The position numbers and the translations under genes are program-made. Of a DNA stretch of 64,000 nt, positions 26,646-35,193 are shown in pieces. The DNA comes from Ruminococcus sp. GTDB taxonomy: Bacteria; Bacillota; Clostridia; Oscillospirales; Acutalibacteraceae. The stretch spans positions 11,316-75,315 of the forward strand of contig DPHV01000044.1 in NCBI GenBank assembly GCA_003521625.1, read 5' to 3'. Position 1 is the first letter of the stretch; each line of letters opens with the position of its first letter. The notes below the pieces were generated by a model. It saw nothing but the letters and a program-made list of their open reading frames with translations, searched no databases and was not told where the DNA came from.

Positions 26646-28475
26646 ATGTGTGGTATTGTTGGATACGTAGGTCACAGAGATTGCAGTGATGTGCTTGTGA
26701 GCGCATTGACTAAGCTTGAATACAGAGGTTACGACTCGGCAGGTATTGCTGTTTTTGAGAACGGCGAAATCAAAACTGTCAAGACAAAGGGTAAGCTTAA
26801 GGATTTAGAGGATAAGCTTGCGACTGTCGGCAAGCCTGACGGTCATATTGGTATAGGCCACACAAGATGGGCTACTCACGGTGAGCCGTCTGACGTGAAT
26901 TCACATCCGCACAGCGGCGCACGAGTTACAATAGTTCACAACGGAATTATCGAAAATTACATAGAATTAAAAGAGTTTTTGGTTTCAAAGGGCAGAGAAT
27001 TCTTGAGCGATACCGACACAGAGGTCGTTGCACAGCTTCTCGACTACAAATATAACGGAAATCCGCTTGAAACTATCGACGCTGTTATGGCGGAACTCAG
27101 AGGTTCATTTGCGCTCGGAATTATGTTCAAGGACTTCCCCGACAGAATCTTTGCAGTGCGCAGAGAAAGTCCGCTTATCGTCGGCGTTGCCGAGGGCGAG
27201 TGCTTCATCGCTTCCGACGTTCCTGCAATATTACAGTATACAAGGGATTATTATCTGCTTGACCACGACGAAATTGCAACCTTGTCGGGCGAGGGCGTAG
27301 CCTTTGTTGACGAGCATCTTGACCCGATCGAAAAGGAATTAAAGACGGCTGACTGGGATATGGAGGCTGCCGAAAAGGGCGGTTATCCTCACTTTATGAT
27401 CAAGGAAATAAACGAACAGCCAACCGCTATAAGAACAACGATTATGCCCAGAATCAAGGACGGCTTGCCCTGTCTTGAGGAGTGCGGAATTACACTTGAA
27501 AAACTTAAGGATTTCACTAATATTACGATTGTAGCCTGCGGTACAGCTATGCACGCAGGAATGGTGGGAAAATACGTTATTGAGGATCTTGCGAGAGTTC
27601 CCGTAAACGTGGATATTGCTTCCGAGTTCCGCTACAGAAACCCGATTGTCGGCAAGGGCGACCTTGTTATTATCATTTCGCAGTCGGGCGAAACTGCCGA
27701 CAGCCTTGCCGCAATGCGCCTTGCAAAGCAGAAGGGCGCCACTACGCTTGCTATTGTAAATGCAAAGGGAAGCTCGATTGCACGTGAGGCAGATATGCTC
27801 ATCTACACACTTGCAGGCCCCGAAATTGCCGTTGCATCAACAAAGGCTTACATCACACAGCTTTCGGTTGTTTATCTCTTTGCTTTTGAGCTTGCGCTTG
27901 CAAAGGAAACCGTAAGCGTCGCAGAGTGCAAAAGACTAGTGTCTGCACTTATGAAAATGCCCGAGGCAGTTGAGTATGTTATCGACAACTGCGAAGAAAA
28001 ATGTAAATATATCGCAACAAAGCTTGTTACAGCTGAAAGCCTGCTTTATATCGGCAGAGGCCTTGACTATGCGCTTTCAATGGAGGGCTCGCTGAAGCTC
28101 AAAGAGGTTTCGTACATTCACTCCGAAAGCTATGCGGCAGGCGAGCTTAAGCACGGCACAATTTCGCTTATTGACGAGGATATGCCTGTTATTTCGGTTG
28201 CTACACAGACCGACGTAATCCCCAAGACCATCAGCAACATTGTAGAGGTCAAGTCAAGAGGCGCAAGGATTATTCTTGTATGTACGGACGCCTGTGCAAG
28301 AGAGCTTAAGGACGGCGTGGCTGATTATGTTGTGGAAATTCCGCATACAGAGGAGCTATTAATGCCGATTACTGCAGTAGTCCCGCTCCAGCTGCTCGCA
28401 TATTACACCTCAATCAACAGAGGAAACGACCCCGATAAGCCAAGAAACCTTGCAAAATCCGTTACGGTGGAATAA
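26646..28475 (+). CDS. glmS: Glutamine-fructose-6-phosphate aminotransferase (isomerizing)
   Basis: Makes glucosamine-6-phosphate from fructose-6-phosphate and glutamine, the entry to UDP-GlcNAc for peptidoglycan and EPS. 609 residues: N-terminal Ntn glutaminase starting at catalytic Cys2 (MCGIVGYVG, GHTRWATHG), then two SIS domains (VACGTAMHAG, SQSGETADS, ASTKAYITQ) and C-terminal NLAKSVTVE. AAAGGGAGAAAAAGG precedes the start. The 48-bp upstream gap is too short for a glmS ribozyme and none is seen. Confidence 0.96.
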   Translation: MCGIVGYVGHRDCSDVLVSALTKLEYRGYDSAGIAVFENGEIKTVKTKGKLKDLEDKLATVGKPDGHIGIGHTRWATHGEPSDVNSHPHSGARVTIVHNGIIENYIELKEFLVSKGREFLSDTDTEVVAQLLDYKYNGNPLETIDAVMAELRGSFALGIMFKDFPDRIFAVRRESPLIVGVAEGECFIASDVPAILQYTRDYYLLDHDEIATLSGEGVAFVDEHLDPIEKELKTADWDMEAAEKGGYPHFMIKEINEQPTAIRTTIMPRIKDGLPCLEECGITLEKLKDFTNITIVACGTAMHAGMVGKYVIEDLARVPVNVDIASEFRYRNPIVGKGDLVIIISQSGETADSLAAMRLAKQKGATTLAIVNAKGSSIAREADMLIYTLAGPEIAVASTKAYITQLSVVYLFAFELALAKETVSVAECKRLVSALMKMPEAVEYVIDNCEEKCKYIATKLVTAESLLYIGRGLDYALSMEGSLKLKEVSYIHSESYAAGELKHGTISLIDEDMPVISVATQTDVIPKTISNIVEVKSRGARIILVCTDACARELKDGVADYVVEIPHTEELLMPITAVVPLQLLAYYTSINRGNDPDKPRNLAKSVTVE

Positions 28476-28501
28476 TTTTCATAATGATAGGAATTGATAA
28501 T

Positions 28502-30007
28502 ATGAAAACTTCGGTTTTGGATTGGCTTGATAATACTGCCGGAAAGTATGCCGGCAAGACGGTTTTTGCCGATGAGGACAGAAAGATTACTTTTTCTGAA
28601 TTTAACAATTACACAAAATCAATTGGAACTTATCTTGCCCGACTCGTTTCGGGCAATGCTCCTGTTGTCGTTATGAGTGGGCGTCATGTGCTGACGCCCG
28701 CAACTTTTCTCGGCGTTGTAAGGGCAGGATGCTTTTATGCGCCGATGGACGCCACAATGCCGCTGTCAAGATTGAACAGCATACTGGGTGTAATTAAGTC
28801 GGATTTTATGCTTGTAGACAAAGAGCACCTTGAAACGGCGAAAAAACTTGACTTTAGCGGAAAAATAATTATCATAGATGATATAATATCGACAATTCCC
28901 GATGAAAACTTGCTAAATAAGACTCGCTCGGGGCTTACCGAGATTTCACCGCTTTATGTGATTTTTACCTCGGGCTCTACGGGTGTGCCAAAGGGCGTTA
29001 TTACCTCGCACCATTCGCTGATGTGCTACATTGACGCAGTTTGCAAAGTGCTTGACATTAAAGAAAGCGATGTTCTGGGCAACCAGTCGCCGCTTGACTA
29101 CATTGCCGCTGTGAGAGATATTTATCTTCCGCTTAAGACGGGTGCGTCAACGGTGATTATCCCGAAAAACGAGTTTTCAATGCCGACAGAGCTGTTTGAA
29201 ACGCTCAACAAGAACAGGGTGACTGCGCTCTGCTGGAGCGTTGCGGGAATTGAACTGCCTGCAAAGCTCGGCGCATTTGACTGCGTAAAGCCCGAATATC
29301 TTAAAAAAGTTTGTTTCTCGGGCTCGGTTATGCCGTGCAAATACCTGAAAATCTGGCAGGAGAATCTTCCCGATGTGCTCTATGTAAATCAGTACGGTCC
29401 GACCGAGGCAACGGCTTCGTGTACATATTATGTCGTTGACGAAAAGGTTGATGATGATACCGTTCTGCCGATAGGCACTCCGTATGAGAACTACTCGGTT
29501 ATTCTGCTTAATGAGGACGGAACCGAAACCGCCGAGGGCGAAATCGGAGAAATTTGTGTGAAAGGTCCGATTCTTGCGCTCGGATATTACGGCGATTTAC
29601 AGCGTACAAGCGAGTCGTTTGTTCAGAATCCGCTCAACAAAAATTACCGTGAGCTGATTTACAAAACAGGCGACCTCGGAAGCCTTCGTGATGACGGACT
29701 GCTTATGTTCCACGGAAGAAAAGACCGTCAGATTAAGCATATGGGACACCGCATTGAGCTTGGCGAAATTGAAGAAACCGCAAAGCAGATTGACGGACTC
29801 GGAGAGTGCTGTGCTCTTTACAACAAGGAAAAAGAGCATCTCTACCTTTTCTATACCGGCGATGTGCTGTCAAAGGAAATCGTCCTGCATTTCAGAAAGG
29901 TTCTGCCTGCGTTTATGGTTCCGAGAAAGCTGGTTGCGCTTGAAGAACTGCCGAAGCTGCCGAACGGCAAGCTCGATATGCAGAGTATGAAAGCGATGTT
30001 TAAGTAA
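28502..30007 (+). CDS. DltA-like amino acid adenylation enzyme (AMP-forming ligase)
   Basis: 501-residue stand-alone adenylation enzyme with all core motifs: FTSGSTGVPKG (about residue 155), YGPTEATAS, YKTGD, GRKDRQIKHMGHRIELGEIE and PNGKLD with the catalytic Lys. Overall it resembles D-alanine:carrier ligase DltA and should load an amino or carboxylic acid on the carrier encoded 74 bp downstream. The true substrate is uncertain because the cassette also has a PLP decarboxylase. ATG at 28502 with AGGA upstream is preferred to ATG 28484. It follows glmS by 26 bp. Confidence 0.85.
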   Translation: MKTSVLDWLDNTAGKYAGKTVFADEDRKITFSEFNNYTKSIGTYLARLVSGNAPVVVMSGRHVLTPATFLGVVRAGCFYAPMDATMPLSRLNSILGVIKSDFMLVDKEHLETAKKLDFSGKIIIIDDIISTIPDENLLNKTRSGLTEISPLYVIFTSGSTGVPKGVITSHHSLMCYIDAVCKVLDIKESDVLGNQSPLDYIAAVRDIYLPLKTGASTVIIPKNEFSMPTELFETLNKNRVTALCWSVAGIELPAKLGAFDCVKPEYLKKVCFSGSVMPCKYLKIWQENLPDVLYVNQYGPTEATASCTYYVVDEKVDDDTVLPIGTPYENYSVILLNEDGTETAEGEIGEICVKGPILALGYYGDLQRTSESFVQNPLNKNYRELIYKTGDLGSLRDDGLLMFHGRKDRQIKHMGHRIELGEIEETAKQIDGLGECCALYNKEKEHLYLFYTGDVLSKEIVLHFRKVLPAFMVPRKLVALEELPKLPNGKLDMQSMKAMFK

Positions 30008-30080
30008 ATTTCTGATTTACTGAAATACAACAGACAAAAAACAGAAATATATACTATTATGATTAAAAGGAGAAATTACA

Positions 30081-30308
30081 ATGGACGAATTAATGGAAAT
30101 ACTTGAGGAATTAAGACCTGACGTTGATTTTGAAAACGAAACTGCCCTTATTGACGACGGCGTGCTCGATTCATTTGACATTGTTGCGCTTGTCGGCGAG
30201 CTTAATGATGCATTTGACATTGAAATTAAGCCGAACAATCTTGTTCCCGAAAACTTCAATTCGGCAAAGGCTATGATGGCTTTGATTGAACAGCTTCAGG
30301 ACGAATGA
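30081..30308 (+). CDS. Acyl/aminoacyl carrier protein (DltC-like)
   Basis: 75-residue acidic carrier. The phosphopantetheine site is Ser31 in VLDSFD, where typical carriers have DSL and DltC often DSF-like variants. AAAAGGAGAAA precedes the ATG. It lies between the adenylation enzyme and the decarboxylase, so it should carry the thioester substrate through the cassette. Confidence 0.88.
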   Translation: MDELMEILEELRPDVDFENETALIDDGVLDSFDIVALVGELNDAFDIEIKPNNLVPENFNSAKAMMALIEQLQDE

Positions 30309-30315
30309 GGTTGTT

Positions 30316-31494
30316 ATGGACAAGTCATTATTCAAGGGGCTTGCGCTGAAGCTCGGCACTCCGTCATATGTTTTTGACAGCGACGAGTTTGAAAAGCGTG
30401 CAAAGCTTGTAAAAACTGAATTTGGCGCAGACACCGGGCTTTGCTTTTCTATAAAAGCAAACCCGTTTTTGTTGAAATGCCTGCCCGACTGCTTTGATAA
30501 AATCGAGGTTTGCAGTCCCGGAGAGCTTACAATCTGCGAAAAGACGAACGCCGATATGGGCAAGGTCATCTTTTCGGGCGTGAATAAGACGCAGGCTGAC
30601 GTTGAGCGTGCAATGGACGACAAGGTCGGCACGTTTACGGCGGAGAGCTATCTGCACTTGAAGTTAATAAACGAAAGTGCAGAAAAAAGAGGTATCAGAG
30701 TTCCTGTGCTTGTAAGGCTTACTGGCGGCAGTCAGTTCGGTATGGACGAAAACGACGTGCTTGACGTTATCAGAAACCGCAAGGATTACAGCGGAATTGA
30801 GATTGTAGGTCTGCACTACTTTACCGGTACGCAGAAAAGAAAGCCTGCCGCAATTGAAAAAGAGCTTGACTACGTTACAGAGTTTATCGACAGAGTACAA
30901 AGTGAGCTTCACTTTGACATTGAGCGTGTGGAGTACGGAACGGGACTTGCCGTTGACTATTTCAGCGATAACGCCAACGAAACGGAGAAAGAGCGCCTTT
31001 GTGCAGTTGCGCCCAAAATCAGGGAACTTGCCAAAAAGGTTAGGCTTACCGTTGAAATGGGCAGATTTTTTGCCGCATCCTGTGGATATTATTTCACAAA
31101 GGTTATGGACGTAAAGACGAATTGCGGAGTGAACTACGCAATCGTGGACGGCGGACTTAATCAGCTTAAATATGACGGACAGCTACAGGGAATGCAGATT
31201 CCGAGAATTGCTCACATTAAGGGCGAGGGCAACTGTTGCGGTGAAAACACCGATAAATGGACGCTTTGCGGAAGCCTTTGCACCACGAATGATATTCTTG
31301 CGAGAAACGCAGAATTTTCTTCGCTTGAAATCGGAGATATACTCGTGTTTGAGCGCACAGGCGCATATTCGGCAATGGAGGGTATGGCGGTATTTTTGAG
31401 CAGAGAAATGCCCGTTATTTCGATTTATTCGGAAAAAGACGGTTTGAAAATCGTCAGAGAAATGATTTATACGGACGTTTTTAATACACCGTGA
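30316..31494 (+). CDS. LysA/BtrK-type PLP-dependent decarboxylase
   Basis: 392-residue fold-type III PLP enzyme. PLP Lys47 (FSIKANP), CSPGEL, GLHYFTGTQ (HxGS block), EMGRFFAASCG (EPGR block with Pro replaced by Met), CGSLCTTND with Cys322 at the position of the catalytic Cys from the second subunit, and GAYSAMEGM. This is the diaminopimelate/ornithine decarboxylase family, but lysine genes are absent here and it starts 7 bp after the carrier gene. BtrK of butirosin synthesis, in the same family, decarboxylates glutamate tethered to a carrier protein, making a similar carrier-bound reaction plausible. Start supported by GAGG at 30307. Confidence 0.82.
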   Translation: MDKSLFKGLALKLGTPSYVFDSDEFEKRAKLVKTEFGADTGLCFSIKANPFLLKCLPDCFDKIEVCSPGELTICEKTNADMGKVIFSGVNKTQADVERAMDDKVGTFTAESYLHLKLINESAEKRGIRVPVLVRLTGGSQFGMDENDVLDVIRNRKDYSGIEIVGLHYFTGTQKRKPAAIEKELDYVTEFIDRVQSELHFDIERVEYGTGLAVDYFSDNANETEKERLCAVAPKIRELAKKVRLTVEMGRFFAASCGYYFTKVMDVKTNCGVNYAIVDGGLNQLKYDGQLQGMQIPRIAHIKGEGNCCGENTDKWTLCGSLCTTNDILARNAEFSSLEIGDILVFERTGAYSAMEGMAVFLSREMPVISIYSEKDGLKIVREMIYTDVFNTP

Positions 31495-31830
31495 ATTTAA
31501 TTCGGAATGCGTAATGCGTAATGCGGAATGCGGAATTAAGGGTCGGTCGAGTGCCTCGACACGCAATTCGAGTGGAAAAATCGGTTATTTTGGTAAAAAC
31601 GGTTGCCCGAATTTTAAATTGATATGTTGGTGACGTTTTTTGTGAGCGACGAGGGCGTCGCTCGCTACAATTTTGTACATACATTTCCTCTATATCCGTA
31701 AGGGACGGCATCCCTGACGTCCCTATGTATAAATTGTGTAACAATTTATTCATTATGGCGAACAAAGTTCGCCGCTGCATTTCTATAATAATTGTTCATT
31801 GTTAATTGTAAATTGTTAATTATTCAGTGA
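31495..31830. repeat. Heptamer-ended MITE-like repeat
   Basis: Fills most of the 346-bp gap between decarboxylase and MBOAT genes. Left end: tandem heptamers of GGAATGC/GTAATGC type (31502-31540). Right end: a different array of ATTGTTA/ATTGTAA heptamers (about 31791-31822). Inside are hairpin blocks: GAGCGACGAGGGCGTCGCTC, AGGGACGGCATCCCTGACGTCCCT and GGCGAACAAAGTTCGCC. Blocks recur at 49648-49916 and 57264-57566. Short ORFs inside it are not credible genes. Confidence 0.75.
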
Positions 31831-31840
31831 GGATGTTATT

Positions 31841-33463
31841 TTGAATTATACATCATTAAACTTTATACTTTTTGTCGCTTTAACGGTGCTGGTCTACTTT
31901 TTGTTTCCTCTCAAAAAGCAAAAGTGGACTGTTCTGCTCGTTGCAAGCTACGTTTTCTATCTTTTTGCAGGATATAAATACGTTGCGTTTATCCTTTTTA
32001 CGACTGTAACCACTTATCTTTTTGCCTTATGGATTAACAGGATAGGCGTAAAATCGAAGGAAACGCTTAAGCTTAACAAGCAGACGTGGGACAAGGATAA
32101 AAAGAAAAAATTCAAAAATTCAATAAAGCATAAAAAACGCCTTGTTATGGCGCTTGTGCTTGTCGTAAACTTCGGTATACTTGCGTTTCTGAAGTATTAC
32201 AACTTCTTTGCAGGAAGCCTGAATGACGTTATGGATATGTTCGGCATAGGCTTTTCTGCACCTACTCTCAAGCTGTTTCTGCCCTTGGGAATTTCGTTTT
32301 ACACGTTCCAGTCAATGGGCTACATAGTTGACGTTTACCGTGAAAAGGTTGCGCCCGAAAAGAACATTGCAAAGCTTGCGCTTTTCGTGTCGTTCTTTCC
32401 GCAGATTATTCAGGGACCTATCAGCTTTTACGACCAGCTTGCTCATCAGCTTTACGAGCCGCATAAGTTTGACTTCACACGCTTTAAGTACGGTATGGAG
32501 CTTATTTTGTGGGGCTTTTTCAAAAAGCTGATAATCGCCGACAGAGCCGTTGTTGCAATCAACACCGTTACGGCTGATTATGCGGCTTACAACGGCACAA
32601 CGCTCACGTTTACAATTCTGCTTTATGCGCTCCAGCTTTACGCTGATTTCTCGGGCGGTATTGACATTTCAAGGGGCGTTGCGCAGATTTTCGGAATAGA
32701 TATGGTGGACAACTTCAAGCGTCCGTATTTTGCAAAGTCAATCAACGACTACTGGCGCAGGTGGCACATTACGCTCGGTGCGTGGCTTAAAAACTACCTT
32801 TTCTATCCGCTTGCGATGTCAAATGTTTTCATCAACGCTAGCAAGAAGATGAAGGGTACAAAATTCGGCTCAACTAAGGCAGGCGCACATATTGCAAAGG
32901 TGTTGCCTACAAGCATTGCCTCGCTGATTGTGTTCCTTGTTGTCGGAATCTGGCACGGAGCAAACTGGAAGTACGTTGCTTTCGGTTTGTGGAACGGCGG
33001 AATTATTATGATTTCAATTCTGCTGAAACCCGTATTTGATTGGGTGCTTGCAAAGCTGAGAATTAATGCGCAGTCGTTTGCCTACGGCGTTTTCCAGATG
33101 TTCAGAACATTTCTGGTTGTACTTGTTGGCTACGTTTTTGACGTTGCGCCGAACTTTGCCGAGGCGATGAATACGTTTAAGCTTGCGTTTGTTGACCAGA
33201 GCTTTTCAGTCGGCTGGTCGCAGATAAGCGAACTCGGACTTGAAAAATACGAGTATGCAATTATCATCTTTGCAATGATTGTGGTGTTTGTTGCAAGCGT
33301 AATTCAGGAAAGACACAGCAGTACGACAATCCGTGAAATGCTCGACAAAAAGCCGTTTGCATTAAGAGGACTTGTGATTTTCGCAGGCTTGATGCTTGTG
33401 CTTGTGTTCGGAATTTACGGTCCGGGATATGACCCTGCCGCATTTGTTTATATGCAGTTTTAG
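31841..33463 (+). CDS. MBOAT membrane O-acyltransferase (DltB/AlgI-like)
   Basis: 540-residue polytopic membrane protein: FLFPLKKQKW near the N terminus, GISFYTFQSMGYIVDVYR, FFPQIIQGPI, YWRRWHITLGAWLKNYLFYPL and GIWHGANWKYVAFGLWNG with invariant His372. MBOAT proteins move acyl groups across or at the membrane: DltB passes D-alanyl groups to teichoic acid, AlgI passes acetyl groups to alginate. The neighbouring adenylation enzyme and carrier favour a DltB-like role. TTG start at 31841 with GAGG 8 nt upstream. Confidence 0.88.
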   Translation: MNYTSLNFILFVALTVLVYFLFPLKKQKWTVLLVASYVFYLFAGYKYVAFILFTTVTTYLFALWINRIGVKSKETLKLNKQTWDKDKKKKFKNSIKHKKRLVMALVLVVNFGILAFLKYYNFFAGSLNDVMDMFGIGFSAPTLKLFLPLGISFYTFQSMGYIVDVYREKVAPEKNIAKLALFVSFFPQIIQGPISFYDQLAHQLYEPHKFDFTRFKYGMELILWGFFKKLIIADRAVVAINTVTADYAAYNGTTLTFTILLYALQLYADFSGGIDISRGVAQIFGIDMVDNFKRPYFAKSINDYWRRWHITLGAWLKNYLFYPLAMSNVFINASKKMKGTKFGSTKAGAHIAKVLPTSIASLIVFLVVGIWHGANWKYVAFGLWNGGIIMISILLKPVFDWVLAKLRINAQSFAYGVFQMFRTFLVVLVGYVFDVAPNFAEAMNTFKLAFVDQSFSVGWSQISELGLEKYEYAIIIFAMIVVFVASVIQERHSSTTIREMLDKKPFALRGLVIFAGLMLVLVFGIYGPGYDPAAFVYMQF

Positions 33464-33474
33464 GAGCAGATTTA

Positions 33475-34596
33475 ATGAAGAAAAAGTATGTGTCAAGAAC
33501 AATCAAAATCCTGTCGTTTGCATTGGCGGCGTTTTTGATTATGACTGTTACCCAGGTAAGAGGCGACCACAACAAAATAAGGCTTGATGGTTTCTATATG
33601 GAGGAGAAAAATTCGCTTGACGTTGTTTTGCTCGGTGCAAGCGAGGTCTATACAGCGTTTTCTTCGGCGTTTGCGTATGATGAATACGGCTTTACAAGCT
33701 ACCCGTATGCTATTGAAGCGAACTACATAGATTTGTTTGAGTCGCAGATTAAGGAAATCCGGAATAATCAGACTCCCAAAGTTCTGCTTATTGAAATGAA
33801 CGGTGCGCTCTATGACGATAAGATGAAGGATAAGGATGCAAAGCTACGCCGTTTTACGGACAGTATGCCGTTTTCGCAGAACAAGATTGATACAGTCAAT
33901 CAGTTCGGCAACGAGGAGGACAAGCTGAGCTATTATTTTCCGTGGATAATGTATCACGGCAGTAAAAGCGCAATCGGAAGATTTCCCGACAACATTGCTC
34001 TGCATTTGAGAGGCAACTCGGCGTTAAAGGGCGTTTCGGGAAAATCGAAATCTGTATATAAAGGCAAGATAATTGATGTTGAGGGCGATACGTCCAAGAA
34101 GGATTTGCCTGCCGAAACAGAGGAAAAGCTCCGCAGTTTTTTGCAGTATTGCAAGGACAACAAGCTTGAAAATGTTGTGTTCGCAAAATTCCCTCACCGC
34201 ATTACAAAGAAAAAGTTTTACAAGCGTTTTCAGATGGGCAATACGATGGGTGAAATCATTAAGGAATACGGCTTTGATTACCTCGACTTTGAAAACAACT
34301 GTAAGGACGTCGGGCTCGACTATAAAGAGGATTTTTACAATGACGACCATATGAATATCTACGGTCAGCAGAAATTTACCAAGTATCTGGGAAAAATCCT
34401 CGTTGACAAATACGGCGTTGAAAAGAGTAAGCTGTCAGAGGAAAATAAGGCTCGGTGGGACGCAAGTGCAGAGTATATTCAGTTGTATTACGAGTATTTC
34501 GAGAAGTGCCATAAGGAAGGTAAAGATACTCAGCTTTATGAAACCTGCGGACTGATGTGGGAGCTTGACAATATGAAAAAACAAAAAAAGGCATAA
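33475..34596 (+). CDS. SGNH-type extracytoplasmic protein (DltD/AlgJ-like)
   Basis: 373-residue protein with an N-terminal membrane anchor (about 9-28) and an external SGNH-like domain: LGASEVY with nucleophile candidate Ser56, and NDDHMNIYGQQKF with Asp290/Asp291-His292 near the C terminus. Such proteins partner MBOAT acyltransferases (DltD with DltB, AlgJ/AlgX with AlgI) to complete transfer to the polymer. Translation starts 11 bp after the MBOAT stop from AGGAG. A clear terminator follows. Confidence 0.8.
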   Translation: MKKKYVSRTIKILSFALAAFLIMTVTQVRGDHNKIRLDGFYMEEKNSLDVVLLGASEVYTAFSSAFAYDEYGFTSYPYAIEANYIDLFESQIKEIRNNQTPKVLLIEMNGALYDDKMKDKDAKLRRFTDSMPFSQNKIDTVNQFGNEEDKLSYYFPWIMYHGSKSAIGRFPDNIALHLRGNSALKGVSGKSKSVYKGKIIDVEGDTSKKDLPAETEEKLRSFLQYCKDNKLENVVFAKFPHRITKKKFYKRFQMGNTMGEIIKEYGFDYLDFENNCKDVGLDYKEDFYNDDHMNIYGQQKFTKYLGKILVDKYGVEKSKLSEENKARWDASAEYIQLYYEYFEKCHKEGKDTQLYETCGLMWELDNMKKQKKA

Positions 34597-34603
34597 TATA
34601 GGG

Positions 34604-34633
34604 CAGACTGCGAAATAACCGCAGTCTGTTTTT
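34604..34633 (+). terminator. Intrinsic terminator after the MBOAT/SGNH genes
   Basis: CAGACTGCG (34604-34612) pairs with CGCAGTCTG (34620-34628) around a 7-nt loop, followed by TTTTTG. Ends the Dlt-like cassette. Confidence 0.88.
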
Positions 34634-34662
34634 GTTTATACGATTGTTAAGTAAGATAAACT

Positions 34663-35006
34663 ATAATTTAATTCGGAATTCGGAATGCGTAATGCGGAAT
34701 TGCGGTCAAGTGGACAGCGTGTAATAAATCAAAAGTTTAGTTCACGAATTTATTTATATGCGGCGTTGCCGCAAGCGTGAATTTTTGTATTTATCATTAA
34801 TGTAGGGAACGGTCTTGACCGTTCCGATTACCTAAAAGTAAGATGTAGTCCTGAGGAACAGTCAAGACTGTTCCCTACACTTAAAACAAAACGTTATCAA
34901 TATATCAAATTTAGTTCAGCAAACAAACTTTTCCTTACAACACGCATTACTACAAATTCGGAGCGTAGCGACCATTAATTACGCATTCCGAATTGAACTA
35001 AATTAT
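34663..35006. repeat. MITE-like element with terminal inverted repeats
   Basis: About 344 bp. The left end (ATAATTTA then GGAATTC, GGAATGC, GTAATGC heptamers) and right end, read on the other strand (ATAATTTAGTTC then GGAATGCGTAAT), are imperfect inverted repeats. Inside: TGCGGCGTTGCCGCA hairpin, and a larger inverted repeat of GTAGGGAACGGTCTTGACCG (34803) with AACAGTCAAGACTGTTCCCT (34857). No transposase. The 597-bp gap between 34597 and 35193 otherwise holds only the terminator before it and the promoter after it. Confidence 0.8.
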
Positions 35007-35106
35007 TGTTTATTTTATTAACAGGCAAAAAATAACTGTCTTATAGAAATAATCATAATTTTTACAAAATATCTTACTGTATACTGTAAAAAAACAAATT
35101 ACAGTC

Positions 35107-35135
35107 TTGTAATTTGTTTGAAAATTAGGTATAAT
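35107..35135 (+). promoter_or_regulatory. Sigma-A promoter for the 35194 gene and pyrC
   Basis: TTGTAA (35107-35112) and TATAAT (35130-35135), 17-bp spacer. Start codon of the membrane protein gene is 58 bp downstream. Confidence 0.65.
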
Positions 35136-35193
35136 AAACTGTATATGTAAAGTTTTGCAAAATCCTGACGAATAACTATGGGGGAAATGATAA

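Noticed and set aside
31500..31545. CRISPR-like short repeats
   Set aside because: The heptamers are directly tandem with no spacers and belong to the ends of MITE-like elements; no cas genes nearby.
31481..31780. 99-codon minus-strand frame before the MBOAT gene
   Set aside because: Made of repeat sequence; the same blocks occur in other copies without an open frame.
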